Shown: one piece after another, positions 47,198-55,781 of the stretch
Numbering within the stretch: the stretch's first letter is position 1
How the letters are laid out: every line of letters begins with the position of its first letter
From: Corynebacterium capitovis DSM 44611
GTDB lineage: Bacteria > Actinomycetota > Actinomycetes > Mycobacteriales > Mycobacteriaceae
Assembly (NCBI RefSeq): GCF_030440535.1
Contig: NZ_CP047117.1
Location: forward strand, 310,001-374,000
DNA: 64,000 nt
Direction of reading: 5' to 3'
Translations under genes and position numbers: made by a program
Notes under the pieces: model-generated
What the model was told of the DNA's origin: nothing
What the model saw: only the letters and a program-made list of their open reading frames with translations
Database searches by the model: none

Positions 47198-47208
47198 GGG
47201 GGGGGGGG
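47198..47208. repeat. Run of eleven G
   Basis: An unbroken G11 tract lies between the two palindromes, 120 bp upstream of the HNH gene start. It is prone to slippage and to sequencing error. Confidence 0.9.
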
Positions 47209-47215
47209 AGCTCGG

Positions 47216-47232
47216 AGTCCGCATTGCGGACT
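47216..47232. repeat. Dispersed palindrome, copy 3
   Basis: AGTCCGCA-T-TGCGGACT, 8-bp arms around one base, 96 bp upstream of the DUF222-HNH gene and 20 bp after copy 2. Confidence 0.85.
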
Positions 47233-47272
47233 TTCTTTTCGAAAATTTATTCGCATTCCCCTCGACCTCGGT

Positions 47273-47288
47273 TCGAACATTCGTTACA
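47273..47288 (+). promoter_or_regulatory. Possible LexA (SOS) box of the HNH gene
   Basis: TCGAAC-ATTC-GTTACA matches the actinobacterial SOS consensus TCGAAC-N4-GTTCGA at 10 of 12 positions, with a perfect left half. It lies 39 bp before the HNH start codon. Confidence 0.6.
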
Positions 47289-47327
47289 ATAAAAGTGTTC
47301 ATCGGCACGGTTTCGGAGGGGAATGCC

Positions 47328-48599
47328 ATGGCTACAGGTTTGAGTTCGAATAATACGTCGATAGACTTTGTTGCCGCGGAGATTACGGCGGACATTGTCG
47401 GAGTGTTCGGGAGGATTACGCGGCAAAAGGCGTACTTGTTACAGCGTATCGGGCAGTTCGACGCGCTTGGTTTGGCGCGCAGAATGGGAGCGTCGACAAC
47501 AGCGATGTGGCTGATTCAGCGCCTCGGCGTATCGAACACGACCGCCCACGAGTACGTTAAGCTCGCCCGTGCGCTGCGCCTATTTGCCCTGCTCGAACGG
47601 GCTTTCGGGGCGGGTGAGGTGTCCTATTCGAAGGTGCGCCTGGTTCTCCCGTACATGACGGAAGGCAACGAGGAAGAGCTTGTGGGCATGGCACGCAGCA
47701 TGGGTTACCACGAGCTCGAGATCGCGCTTGCAGGCAGACCACGCAACGATGACGGCGAGCGCGAACGCCCGCGGTCCTACGTGAGGATGAACACTCGACC
47801 TGATGGAAGGGTGAAGCTCTGGGCCGAGTTCAGCCCCTCGGAGGGGGCGCAAGTGATGGCAGCGCTCAAACTAGGGGAAATCGCGTACTACGACACGGAG
47901 GTGCCGGCCGGAGAGCCCACTGAAACGCTCGGGGAGCGGTTGGATGGCATCGTCGATGACCTGGAAAAACGGCCCGAGGTACAGGAGAAGAGGAGGGCAG
48001 CCTCTGGGTTCGGGTTGCCGCTGGGGAAGGTCCTGCTGTCCTCGTTCATGGGAATGGTCAATATGGTTCGTGCCCGGCCGAAGAACCCGCTGCGGACCCC
48101 GGCGGCGCACGTCAACATCGTTGTGACGTCGGATGGGCGGGCGTTTCTACCCAATAACTCGGGGGCGGGTGCGCAGTCGGTGGCGAACCTTGTGGCAAAC
48201 GGGCTGATGAGGGTCAATACCGTCGACGAAACCGGCCTCGTGCTCAACACCGGGCGGTCCTTCAGGCTCGCCACGGATGCCCAGGTTAACGCGCTCATGG
48301 TGATGTGGGGCGGGATGTGCGCCATGCCGGGCTGCACGCACTCACGATTCATGGAGATGCATCACATCCAGGACTGGGCAGACGGGGGCACGACGGATCT
48401 GGACAATTTGCTGCCCCTCTGCTCCGCGTGCCACGGCCTTGTTACGGACGGGTGGGCGCGCATCGTCAAAGACAGCGGAGACGTGCACTTCATCCTGGCT
48501 AACGGGGCGAGGTTCGTCTCCACGAACCACGGCATACCCGTCCGCTGTGATGACGCCTTGACCCTCGATGAATTCACCAGCGCATGGTCGTCGGCCTAG
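47328..48599 (+). CDS. DUF222 domain HNH endonuclease
   Basis: The product has 423 aa from the ATG at 47328, which follows GGAGGGG. Residues 30-330 are DUF222-like (RITRQKAYLLQRIGQFDALG at the start). The C-terminal HNH nuclease has CAMPGCTHSRFMEMHHIQDW, in part, then DGGTTDLDNLLPLCSACHGLV, giving two zinc Cys pairs and the HH pair. This family (13E12-type) is multicopy in actinobacteria and may be mobile or host-related; its target is unknown. It lies between the sensor kinase and its regulator, flanked upstream by repeats. Confidence 0.9.
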   Translation: MATGLSSNNTSIDFVAAEITADIVGVFGRITRQKAYLLQRIGQFDALGLARRMGASTTAMWLIQRLGVSNTTAHEYVKLARALRLFALLERAFGAGEVSYSKVRLVLPYMTEGNEEELVGMARSMGYHELEIALAGRPRNDDGERERPRSYVRMNTRPDGRVKLWAEFSPSEGAQVMAALKLGEIAYYDTEVPAGEPTETLGERLDGIVDDLEKRPEVQEKRRAASGFGLPLGKVLLSSFMGMVNMVRARPKNPLRTPAAHVNIVVTSDGRAFLPNNSGAGAQSVANLVANGLMRVNTVDETGLVLNTGRSFRLATDAQVNALMVMWGGMCAMPGCTHSRFMEMHHIQDWADGGTTDLDNLLPLCSACHGLVTDGWARIVKDSGDVHFILANGARFVSTNHGIPVRCDDALTLDEFTSAWSSA

Positions 48600-48630
48600 G
48601 CCGACGGGTGCGAAAGGTAGGTTGGGAGCC

Positions 48631-49278
48631 ATGAGAGTCTTCCTCGTCGACGATCATTCCGTCTTCCGCGCCGGCGTCCGCGCGGAACTTTCAGACAAAG
48701 TTGACGTCGTGGGGGAGGCAGGAAACGTCGCAGCGGCCATCCGTGGCATCGACGAGCTAAAGCCGGACGTGGCTCTTCTCGACGTCCACATGCCCGACGG
48801 GGGCGGCCTAGCGGTGATCCGCGGCGTGACGGCGCCCACGACCTTTCTGGCCCTGTCCGTTTCCGACGCGGCGGAAGACGTCATCGCACTGATCCGCGCC
48901 GGGGCCCGAGGGTACGTGACGAAGAACATCGACGGCGGCGAGTTGGCGGAGGCAATCGGCCGTGTCCACGGCGGGGATGCGTACTTCTCGCCCCGGCTGG
49001 CGGGATTCGTACTCGACGCGTTCGCGGCGGGTGGTGTAGTGGACGACCCGGAGGGGGAGCCCGTCAAGATTGAGGACCCGGTGGTGGATGCATTGACGCG
49101 GCGGGAGCTAGAGGTGTTGCGGTTGCTGGCTCGTGGGTATACGTACAAGGAGATCGGGAAGCAGCTGTTTATCTCGGTGAAGACGGTGGAAACGCACGCG
49201 TCGAATATCTTGCGCAAAACGCAAACCTCGAATCGTCATCAGCTCACGCGGTGGGCCGCCGACAGGTCCCTAGATTAG
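48631..49278 (+). CDS. LuxR/NarL-type response regulator
   Basis: The product has 215 aa from the ATG at 48631. The receiver has VDDHSVFRAG with the acidic pair Asp7-Asp8, the phosphorylation site in LLDVHMPDGG (Asp51), and the Lys in GYVTKN. The GerE-type HTH is LTRRELEVLRLLARGYTYKEIGKQLFISVKTVETH, in part. It is the likely partner of the PspC kinase at 37851, from which it is separated by the accessory block. The last codon overlaps the SOS box of imuA'. Confidence 0.92.
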   Translation: MRVFLVDDHSVFRAGVRAELSDKVDVVGEAGNVAAAIRGIDELKPDVALLDVHMPDGGGLAVIRGVTAPTTFLALSVSDAAEDVIALIRAGARGYVTKNIDGGELAEAIGRVHGGDAYFSPRLAGFVLDAFAAGGVVDDPEGEPVKIEDPVVDALTRRELEVLRLLARGYTYKEIGKQLFISVKTVETHASNILRKTQTSNRHQLTRWAADRSLD

Positions 49279-49291
49279 AATATATGTTTGA
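49276..49291 (+). promoter_or_regulatory. LexA (SOS) box of imuA'-imuB
   Basis: TAGAAT-ATAT-GTTTGA matches TCGAAC-N4-GTTCGA at 9 of 12 positions. It lies 44 bp before imuA' and overlaps the stop codon of the response regulator. Damage induction of this operon is known in mycobacteria. Confidence 0.75.
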
Positions 49292-49335
49292 CCTTTAGTG
49301 TTGCCCCTGTCGGGGGTGGCGGGCATACTTGGGGT

Positions 49336-50043
49336 GTGAGCAGAACACCCATTCGATCCCGGCAGGGAGTGGCCGAGGAATCGCGCCCTCTGAGCAGGGC
49401 GGAACAGATCGACCAGCTCCGCTCACGCATGGCTGCACTGGGCGGTGGCCCGGTGCCGTCCGAGGAGGAAGACGCGGGCACCGTGATTGTCGGGGGCCCA
49501 CTTCGAACACTTCTGCCATACGGTGGTCTGCCCCGTCAAGCGGTCACGCATGTCAGTGACACCCCAGCGCTCATCGTGGAAATTCTCGACCGCGTCGCCG
49601 GTACGGGCGGTTTTGCCGGGGTGGTGGGTTGGCCGCAGTTGTCTTACGCCGGAGTGGGGGAGGGCAACCTGGAACGGGTGGTGGCGGTGCCGGACCCAGG
49701 CCTTGACGCGGTCACGGTGGCCGGGGTGCTGGCGGAGGGGCTTGACCTCGTCGTCATGCGGACGGCCCAGCATGTGGACTTGTCACCGGTGCGGGCGCGG
49801 CCCCTTCTGGCCCGGTTGCGCACGGGGCGCGCGGCGCTTGTCACCGTGGGGGCGTCCGTCCCATCCCCAGCTGCCACGGTGACGGGAGAGATCGTGGACG
49901 TCCACGGCGTGGGCCGCGGGGTGGGGCGGATCGCGGCCATTGATATCCGTGTCCGTGTGGAGGCCAAGGGCGCGCGCCCGGCTTCCCGCGTGATCACGCT
50001 GGGTACGCCGCTGCAGCGCCCGGGACTGCGGGTGGTGACGTAG
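49336..50043 (+). CDS. imuA': Mutasome accessory protein ImuA'
   Basis: The product has 235 aa from the GTG at 49336. It shows LSRAEQIDQLRSRMAALGGG near the start, then a RecA-like region without a canonical Walker A (VGGPLRTLLPYGGLPRQAVTHV). ImuA' bridges ImuB and the polymerase DnaE2 in the mycobacterial mutasome, which copies past DNA damage with errors. The gene is followed by imuB after 2 bp and preceded by an SOS box. It is recognised mainly by context. Confidence 0.85.
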   Translation: MSRTPIRSRQGVAEESRPLSRAEQIDQLRSRMAALGGGPVPSEEEDAGTVIVGGPLRTLLPYGGLPRQAVTHVSDTPALIVEILDRVAGTGGFAGVVGWPQLSYAGVGEGNLERVVAVPDPGLDAVTVAGVLAEGLDLVVMRTAQHVDLSPVRARPLLARLRTGRAALVTVGASVPSPAATVTGEIVDVHGVGRGVGRIAAIDIRVRVEAKGARPASRVITLGTPLQRPGLRVVT

Positions 50044-50045
50044 CT

Positions 50046-51584
50046 GTGCGCGTCGCCGCAGTGTGGTTCCCGGACTGGCCCATACAGGCCGCCAGGTTAG
50101 ACGCGGACGATGAGCTGAAAGATCCGATCGCGGTTGTGGCCCACCATAGGGTGAAGTCGTGTTCGCATGCGGCGCGCTCCCTCGGGGTGCGCCGGGGCAT
50201 GAAGGTCCGCCACGCGCAGGCGCTCCTACCGGAACTGACGGTAGTGGAGGACAACCCCGATCGGGATGGCCGCATGTTTGCTGCGTTGGCCGGAAGTTTC
50301 GACGACGTAGCGGCGTCGGTTGAGGTGCTGCGCCCAGGGCTGGTGGCCGTCGACGTGGCGGCGGCCGGCGCGTTCCATGGCGGGGAGGGCACGGCCACGG
50401 AGATGCTTGTCGACGCCGCAGCGCGACGCGGCATCGACGCGCTTGTGGGAGTAGCCGACGAGATGTCCACCGCCGTCATCGCATCCCGAGCGTCCGCGGT
50501 CGTGGCACCTGGGGGTTCCCGCGCGTTCCTCGCTGCTCAACCCCTGCGGGTGCTGGTGGCGGAGGATGCGCTGGGGGCGGAGCCGCAGACGGTGAGCGCG
50601 CTGGGGCAATTGGGAATCGCCACATTGGGGGATGTCGCCGAGATCCCCTCCACCGCGATGTCCACACGCTTTGGCACCCCGGGGATGCACATCCACCGTA
50701 TAGCCCGGGCTGCCCCGGACCGCCGCGTAGCTCCTGAGCTGCCGGTAGCAGACCTCGCCGTGGCCATCACCCCAGAGGAACCGATCGAGCGGGTGGATAC
50801 CGCCGCCTTTGCAGCCCGCGCGCTCGCCGCCGGCCTACACGCGAAGTTGAAGGGGGCGGGCAGCAACTGCCTGCGCTTGAAGGTGATCGCCGAGCTGACA
50901 GATGGCGCCCGTGTGGAGCGGGTCTGGCGCACTCGGGAGGCGCTGACGGAAACTGCTACAGCGGACCGTGTGCGGTGGCAGTTGGACGGTTGGTTGAGCA
51001 GCGGCGGGGCGGGCGCGATCGCGTCGCTGATCCTGGAGCCCGTTGAGCTGGCGGCGCCGGAGACGGTGGGGGAGCTATGGTCTTCGGGGGCGAGCCGGGA
51101 CGAGGCGCGCCGGGTGGTGGAGCGGGTTCAGTCCCAGCTGGGTATTGATGCGGTGGTGCAGCCACACCTCGTCGGTGGGCGGGGTGTCGCAGAACGCATC
51201 GAGCTGGTGCCTTACGGGGAGAGCCCGCGCAAGGTCGAGGCTGCGCCGTGGCCAGGGGCGATCCCAGCCCCGCTGCCGGCGCGCCTCGGCGGGGGGATCG
51301 ACCACCCCGCCTCCCGGATCATTCTTATCGACGCCACAGGCGCCGCCGTCGGAGTCACCGCCGAGACCCTGCTTACTGCCGAGCCGTACGGCCTGGCGTG
51401 GGGGGAGAAGCGCTACCTGGTGACTGCCTGGGCGGGCCCCTGGCCCGCGGACGAGGGCTGGTGGGGGCAGCGGCCGAATCGGGTGGCGCGGCTGCAGGTC
51501 GTCGCTAAGAAAGAAAAAGGCGGGGTGAGCGCATGGCTCCTGGCGTGGTCGAGGGGGAGGTGGGCGGTCGAGGCTGTGTACTAG
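50046..51584 (+). CDS. imuB: Y-family-polymerase-like protein ImuB
   Basis: The product has 512 aa. It opens RVAAVWFPDWPIQAARLDAD, where active Y-family enzymes have conserved acidic residues that are lacking here, consistent with ImuB being catalytically dead. VDVAAAGAFHGGEG, an HhH-like part (QLGIATLGDVAEIP) and a little-finger region follow. ImuB docks DnaE2 and ImuA' onto the sliding clamp. It shares the SOS-controlled transcript with imuA'. Confidence 0.9.
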   Translation: MRVAAVWFPDWPIQAARLDADDELKDPIAVVAHHRVKSCSHAARSLGVRRGMKVRHAQALLPELTVVEDNPDRDGRMFAALAGSFDDVAASVEVLRPGLVAVDVAAAGAFHGGEGTATEMLVDAAARRGIDALVGVADEMSTAVIASRASAVVAPGGSRAFLAAQPLRVLVAEDALGAEPQTVSALGQLGIATLGDVAEIPSTAMSTRFGTPGMHIHRIARAAPDRRVAPELPVADLAVAITPEEPIERVDTAAFAARALAAGLHAKLKGAGSNCLRLKVIAELTDGARVERVWRTREALTETATADRVRWQLDGWLSSGGAGAIASLILEPVELAAPETVGELWSSGASRDEARRVVERVQSQLGIDAVVQPHLVGGRGVAERIELVPYGESPRKVEAAPWPGAIPAPLPARLGGGIDHPASRIILIDATGAAVGVTAETLLTAEPYGLAWGEKRYLVTAWAGPWPADEGWWGQRPNRVARLQVVAKKEKGGVSAWLLAWSRGRWAVEAVY

Positions 51585-51595
51585 GGTGGGGTGTC

Positions 51596-52483
51596 GTGTA
51601 TTGCTCCGACGTCGAGGTTGAACCCCTGCCCGGGACCGCCAAACAGGGCGGGGTCTACGTCCTGTTCGAGTGGCCGGGGTCGTGGAGCCACGATGTGTTG
51701 GACGGGGACACGCTCGGCCCCGAGCTGTCGGCTCGAATCAAGGCGCATCTGCAGAAGTGGGGGGCGTCCCTCCAGCTCATCCGGCACTCCACGCGCGAGG
51801 GGCGTCAAATCGACGACCACCACCTCTATATCGTGCACACTGAGATCGGGCTGACGGAGGTCAAGCATGTCCGCGGGCCCGAGGCCATCTTGGAGCTCGA
51901 CCTGGGGGGTCCGGGGCGCAACGATGCCATGGCGCGGCTCGCGCCCTTGGTCTTGGTGTGTACCCACGGCAAACGCGACCGTTGCTGCGCGATGAAGGGC
52001 CGCCCCCTGATCAACGAGCTCAACGGGCGCTACCCCTTCAACGCCGGTCACGACGTGGTGTGGGAGACGTCCCACCTCAAGGGGCACCGCTTCGCCGCCA
52101 CGCTGATGCTCATGCCCTGGGGCTACAGCTTCGGGCGCATGAACCTCGAGGCCACCGAGGCGCTGATTAGCGACGCCATGCGCGCGCTCTACTTCGTCCC
52201 GGGCAACCGGGGGCGCGGTACCTTCTCGCCCCCCGCGCAGGCGGCGGAGGTGGCTGTTGCGGCGCATCTCGCTCGGGGCGGGGTGCGGGTGCAGTACGGC
52301 CAGCTCGAGATCGACTCCGAGGCGGTGGAGGGGGATGCTGCCACTATCGTCGTGCGCAACCGCGAGACGGGGCAGCGCTACGCGGTGGCGTTGCAGCAGC
52401 GGGAGGTCGCGGGCGTGGTCTCCTCCTGCGGCGACGCGCCGAAGAACGGCAGGGTGTGGGAGGTCCTAGAGGTAAGCGCTTAG
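51596..52483 (+). CDS. Sucrase/ferredoxin-like (thioredoxin-fold) protein
   Basis: The product has 295 aa from the GTG at 51596, 11 bp after the imuB stop. The motif VCTHGKRDRCCAMKGRPL, then ETSHLKGHRFAATLMLMPWG, defines the sucrase/ferredoxin-like family, whose Cys and His residues may hold a [2Fe-2S] cluster. The physiological role is unknown. The 3' end overlaps the convergent HAD gene by 18 bp. Cotranscription with imuA'-imuB would make it damage-inducible, which is inference. Confidence 0.85.
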   Translation: MYCSDVEVEPLPGTAKQGGVYVLFEWPGSWSHDVLDGDTLGPELSARIKAHLQKWGASLQLIRHSTREGRQIDDHHLYIVHTEIGLTEVKHVRGPEAILELDLGGPGRNDAMARLAPLVLVCTHGKRDRCCAMKGRPLINELNGRYPFNAGHDVVWETSHLKGHRFAATLMLMPWGYSFGRMNLEATEALISDAMRALYFVPGNRGRGTFSPPAQAAEVAVAAHLARGGVRVQYGQLEIDSEAVEGDAATIVVRNRETGQRYAVALQQREVAGVVSSCGDAPKNGRVWEVLEVSA

Positions 52484-53162
52484 GGCATCTTCCACCGAGC
52501 TGATCACGTGGTCCGTGTCCGCGCGCACCTCTGCGGGGGAGTGGGCGAAGCTGTGGGAGACGTCGGCGATGCGGTGCATGGAGAGGTCGTTCCAGGAGTC
52601 GCCGAAGGTGTACAGCTTGATTGACTCACGGGGCAGCTGGAGGACGTCGAGAAGTTCGCTGATGCCCGCACCCTTAGACCGGCCCGGTGCCATGATGTCG
52701 ATGTAATCCTGATTGCGCGCCACGCTTACCCCGTCCAGCTCGACTGCCCACGCGGCGACCTCGTCGCGCAGGGTGGGGTCACCGGGTACCCAGAGGGGGA
52801 CGACAGCGAAGTCGTGCCGCGGGATGTCCTCGCGCGTCATCGGGGTGAAATGGGCGGTGAACTCACTGAGCGCGCCGGTGTTGTTGGCAAACACGCCGTC
52901 GATGTCGCCGATGGTGGTGCCGAAGACAGCCACCCCCGCGCGGTCGCTAAACTCGGTGATGGCGTGGTCGAGCACCGTGGCGTCGAGAAGATGGGCGAAG
53001 AGCAGCTCACCACTTGACGACGTCCCCGAGCCGCCATTGGATAAGACGTTGTAGTCGAACGCGAGCCGGGAACCGCGCATGCCGTGCGCGAGGGCGCTGC
53101 GGGAGCGCCCCGTGGCCGAAATGGCCGAGGGTTCCGTCGAAGTCGAACGCGGCGATTTTCAC
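52466..53162 (-). pseudogene. HAD-family (Cof-type) phosphatase, broken by an out-of-frame internal deletion
   Basis: From a GTG at 53162 the first frame reads KIAAFDFDGTLGHFG, the HAD motif I with both Asp. The next frame then takes over with AISATGRSRSALAHGMRGSR, in part, and continues to a normal HAD end (FGDSWNDLSMHRIADVSHSF, motif IV). Normal relatives have about 25 more residues between these two motifs. So roughly 75-80 bases are missing and the frame is shifted. The 204-residue open frame from ATG 53080 lacks motif I and cannot be an active phosphatase. A sequencing error alone would not explain the missing length. Confidence 0.8.
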
Positions 53163-53179
53163 GCGCCCCACACTAGCGC

Positions 53180-53866
53180 CTAGCGGCGCATCACCTTCTT
53201 CGACAGCCAGTTGCCTAGGAATTGGGCCAGTTGGACGATGACGACGATGACGATGACCGCGGCGAAGGTCACCGCCGGCTGGAACTGGCGGTAGCCGTAG
53301 ACGATGGCGAAGTCACCCAAGCCACCACCGCCGATGTAACCGGCCATCGCGGACATGTCGATCACGGCGATGAAGATGAACGTGTAACCCAGAATGAGCG
53401 GGCCCAGCGCCTCGGGGAGGATGACGGTGCGGATGATGTGCCACGGTCCGGCGCCCATCGAGCGCGCCGCCTCGATGACACCGGGGTCGATCGCCACGAG
53501 GTTTTGCTCGACGATGCGGGCCACGGTGAACGTCGCCGAGAAACACATCACGAAGGTCGCGGCGCTGCGACCGATCGTCGTGCCGACCACGCTCAGCGTG
53601 ATGGGGTAGAGCATGGCGATCATGATGATGAACGGGATGGGACGGAAGAAGTTCACCAGGACGTTGATTATCCAGTAGAAGGCGCTGTTTTTCAGAATGC
53701 CGTTCGGGCGGGTCGTGTAGAGCAACACGCCCAGCACGAGGCCGAAGAAACCGCCGACGACCATGGTGATAGCCACCATGAACATGGTATCGCCGATGGA
53801 TTCGATGAACGTCGGCCCCAGCCGGTCCCAGTTGGGGCTGCCGGCGGCGAGGATTGTCTCGGTCAT
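53180..53866 (-). CDS. metI: Methionine ABC transporter permease MetI
   Basis: The product has 228 aa, five or six membrane helices. The EAA loop is VIEAARSMGAGPWHIIRTVILPEALGP, in part, and AGYIGGGGLGDFAIVYGYRQF is the MetI signature. It overlaps metN by 4 bp. With MetN and MetQ it imports methionine; operon order (5' to 3') is metQ-metQ-metN-metI. Confidence 0.95.
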   Translation of the reverse strand: MTETILAAGSPNWDRLGPTFIESIGDTMFMVAITMVVGGFFGLVLGVLLYTTRPNGILKNSAFYWIINVLVNFFRPIPFIIMIAMLYPITLSVVGTTIGRSAATFVMCFSATFTVARIVEQNLVAIDPGVIEAARSMGAGPWHIIRTVILPEALGPLILGYTFIFIAVIDMSAMAGYIGGGGLGDFAIVYGYRQFQPAVTFAAVIVIVVIVQLAQFLGNWLSKKVMRR

Positions 53867-54891
53867 CGCGTGATCTCCTCGATCTCGGTGGTTTTCTGCA
53901 GCTCGCGCAGGAACTCATTGATGGCGGCGTCGTCGCCGTTGAGGCGCACCGTCATCTTGCCGAAGGAATGGTTTTGCAGGGTAGTGATGCCGGCGTGCAC
54001 CGGCAGCACGTTCACGCCTAGCTCGCGCAGGCGGGAGGCGGCCGCGAAGAACCCCGAGTTCTCGCGCAGGTCGACGGTAAAGAGCCGGCCAGGCTGGGCG
54101 CGCAGATCGCGGGTTTCCACCTCGTCCGGGGTGTTGCGCAGGCTGGTGGACACGAAGCGCTGCGCCACGCGGGTGCGGGGGTTAGAAAAGACCTCGTAGG
54201 TCGAGCCGTACTCGACCACTTGGCCGTTTTCCATCACCGCGACCTTGTCGGCGATGGCGCGGATCACCTCCATTTCGTGGGTGATCACCACGATCGTGAT
54301 GCCGAACTCCTCGTTCGCCCGGCGCAGCACGCCAAGCACCTCGTGCGTCGTCTCCGGGTCGAGGGCGGAGGTGGCTTCGTCGGCGAGCAGGAGAGAGGGG
54401 TTGGTGGCCAGCGCGCGAGCAATGCCGACGCGCTGCTTCTGGCCGCCGGACAGCTGCTCGGGGTAGCTCGAGCCCCGGTCGGCGAGGCCGACGAAGTCGA
54501 GCAACTCCGCGACGCGTGCCGTGCGCTGCTCCTTCGGCATGCCCGCCAACTCCAGCGGGTAGGCGATGTTGCCGGCGGCTGTGCGCGACTGCAGAAGGTT
54601 GAACTGCTGGAAGATCATTCCCACGTTGCGACGGATTCCCCGCAGCTTCGCCTCGCTCATGCCGGCGACGTCGGTGCCGTCGAGAAGCAACTGCCCCCCC
54701 GTTGGCTTGTCGAGGCCGTTGATGAGGCGCACGAGGGTTGACTTGCCGGCGCCCGAGTATCCGATGACGCCGAGGATCTCCCCCGGTTCCACAGTGAGCG
54801 TGACACCGTCGACGGCGGTGACGGTGCGCCTACCGGTGGTGAAAACCTTCGAGACCTCCCGGAACTCAACCCGGGTGCCGGTACCGGTCAT
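53863..54891 (-). CDS. metN: Methionine ABC transporter ATPase MetN
   Basis: The product has 342 aa. Walker A GYSGAGKSTLVRLING, signature LSGGQKQRVGIARAL and Walker B LLLADEATSALD are present. The C-terminal ~90 residues form the NIL domain (near LGVNVLPVHAGITTLQNHSFG), which lets methionine inhibit transport from inside the cell. The start codon overlaps the metQ stop by one base. Confidence 0.96.
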   Translation of the reverse strand: MTGTGTRVEFREVSKVFTTGRRTVTAVDGVTLTVEPGEILGVIGYSGAGKSTLVRLINGLDKPTGGQLLLDGTDVAGMSEAKLRGIRRNVGMIFQQFNLLQSRTAAGNIAYPLELAGMPKEQRTARVAELLDFVGLADRGSSYPEQLSGGQKQRVGIARALATNPSLLLADEATSALDPETTHEVLGVLRRANEEFGITIVVITHEMEVIRAIADKVAVMENGQVVEYGSTYEVFSNPRTRVAQRFVSTSLRNTPDEVETRDLRAQPGRLFTVDLRENSGFFAAASRLRELGVNVLPVHAGITTLQNHSFGKMTVRLNGDDAAINEFLRELQKTTEIEEITR

Positions 54892-55766
54892 TACTTGTAG
54901 TCCTCCACAAGGCGGTCAAGGATGGAATTGAGCTCCTCCTTGGAGCGCTTCACCTGGACGGCGGTGCCGCTGGAGTCCTCGTTGAGGGCCGCCGTGACTT
55001 CGTCGGACTGCCAGGCGTCGACAAGCTTGGCGTAGGTCTCGTTGTCGACGTCATCTGCGCGAACGGTGAAGACGTTGATGTAGGGCTCAGCGAGCTCGGA
55101 GTTCGGGTCGTCGGCGGCAACTGAGCTACCCGGGTCGATCCCGGCGCGCTCCAACCAGTTGTTGTTGATGATCGCGGGGCGGCCCTCGTTGTAGGCCGAG
55201 GGGGTTTGCGAGGCGTCCACGGCGACAACGGAGACCTTCGACGCCGAGGCGTCGATGTCGGCCGGCGTCGGCGTGAGCTGCGGCGCGCCCGGATGCAGGG
55301 TGACGAGTCCGGCCTGGACCAGCACGTTGATGGCGCGGCCCTGGTTCGACGGGTCGTTGGGGATGGCGACCTGCTGGCCGTCGATACCGTCGAGGCTGGT
55401 GTGATCCTTCCAGAACAGGCCGAGAATGTTGATTTCGCCCGAGCCAATGATGCGCAGGTTCTTGCCGGAGGAGGCGTTGTACTGCGCGAGGTAGTTGATC
55501 GTCTGGAACTTCGAGACGTCAATCTGGCTTTCGTCGAGCGCCGGGTTGACCGTCGGGTACTCGGAGAAGCGGACGATGTCCAGTTTGACGCCCTCCTCCT
55601 TTGCCTTGTCCTCGAAGGCGGTCCACGCTTTCTGGTCGGCGTCGGTGGTGCCGATCTTCACGGTGACGTTCTGGCCGTCGCTGGAGGAGTCGCTTGAGCA
55701 GGCGGTCAAGCCACCGGCGGCGATGGTGGCGGCAGCGGCCGCAGCAATAAGGCGGTTGATGTGCAT
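54891..55766 (-). CDS. metQ: Methionine-binding lipoprotein MetQ, second tandem copy
   Basis: The product has 291 aa. The lipobox is GLTAC, with Cys23. The MetQ body has VKIGTTDADQKAWTAFEDKA, then FQTINYLAQYN, NDPSNQGRAINVL and TPSAYNEGRPAIINNNWLER. It is very similar to the copy immediately upstream, from which it is separated by 15 bp. It delivers methionine (or a related ligand) to MetNI. Confidence 0.93.
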   Translation of the reverse strand: MHINRLIAAAAAATIAAGGLTACSSDSSSDGQNVTVKIGTTDADQKAWTAFEDKAKEEGVKLDIVRFSEYPTVNPALDESQIDVSKFQTINYLAQYNASSGKNLRIIGSGEINILGLFWKDHTSLDGIDGQQVAIPNDPSNQGRAINVLVQAGLVTLHPGAPQLTPTPADIDASASKVSVVAVDASQTPSAYNEGRPAIINNNWLERAGIDPGSSVAADDPNSELAEPYINVFTVRADDVDNETYAKLVDAWQSDEVTAALNEDSSGTAVQVKRSKEELNSILDRLVEDYK

Positions 55767-55781
55767 AGGAAGTTCCTTTAC

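Noticed and set aside
47270..47282. GGTTCGAAC resembles a tRNA T-loop
   Set aside because: No acceptor stem or cloverleaf can be drawn around it; it is better explained as the left half of an SOS box.
53222..54199. 325-codon Asp/His-rich open frame on the plus strand
   Set aside because: Antisense of metI and metN; low-complexity D/H/E composition.
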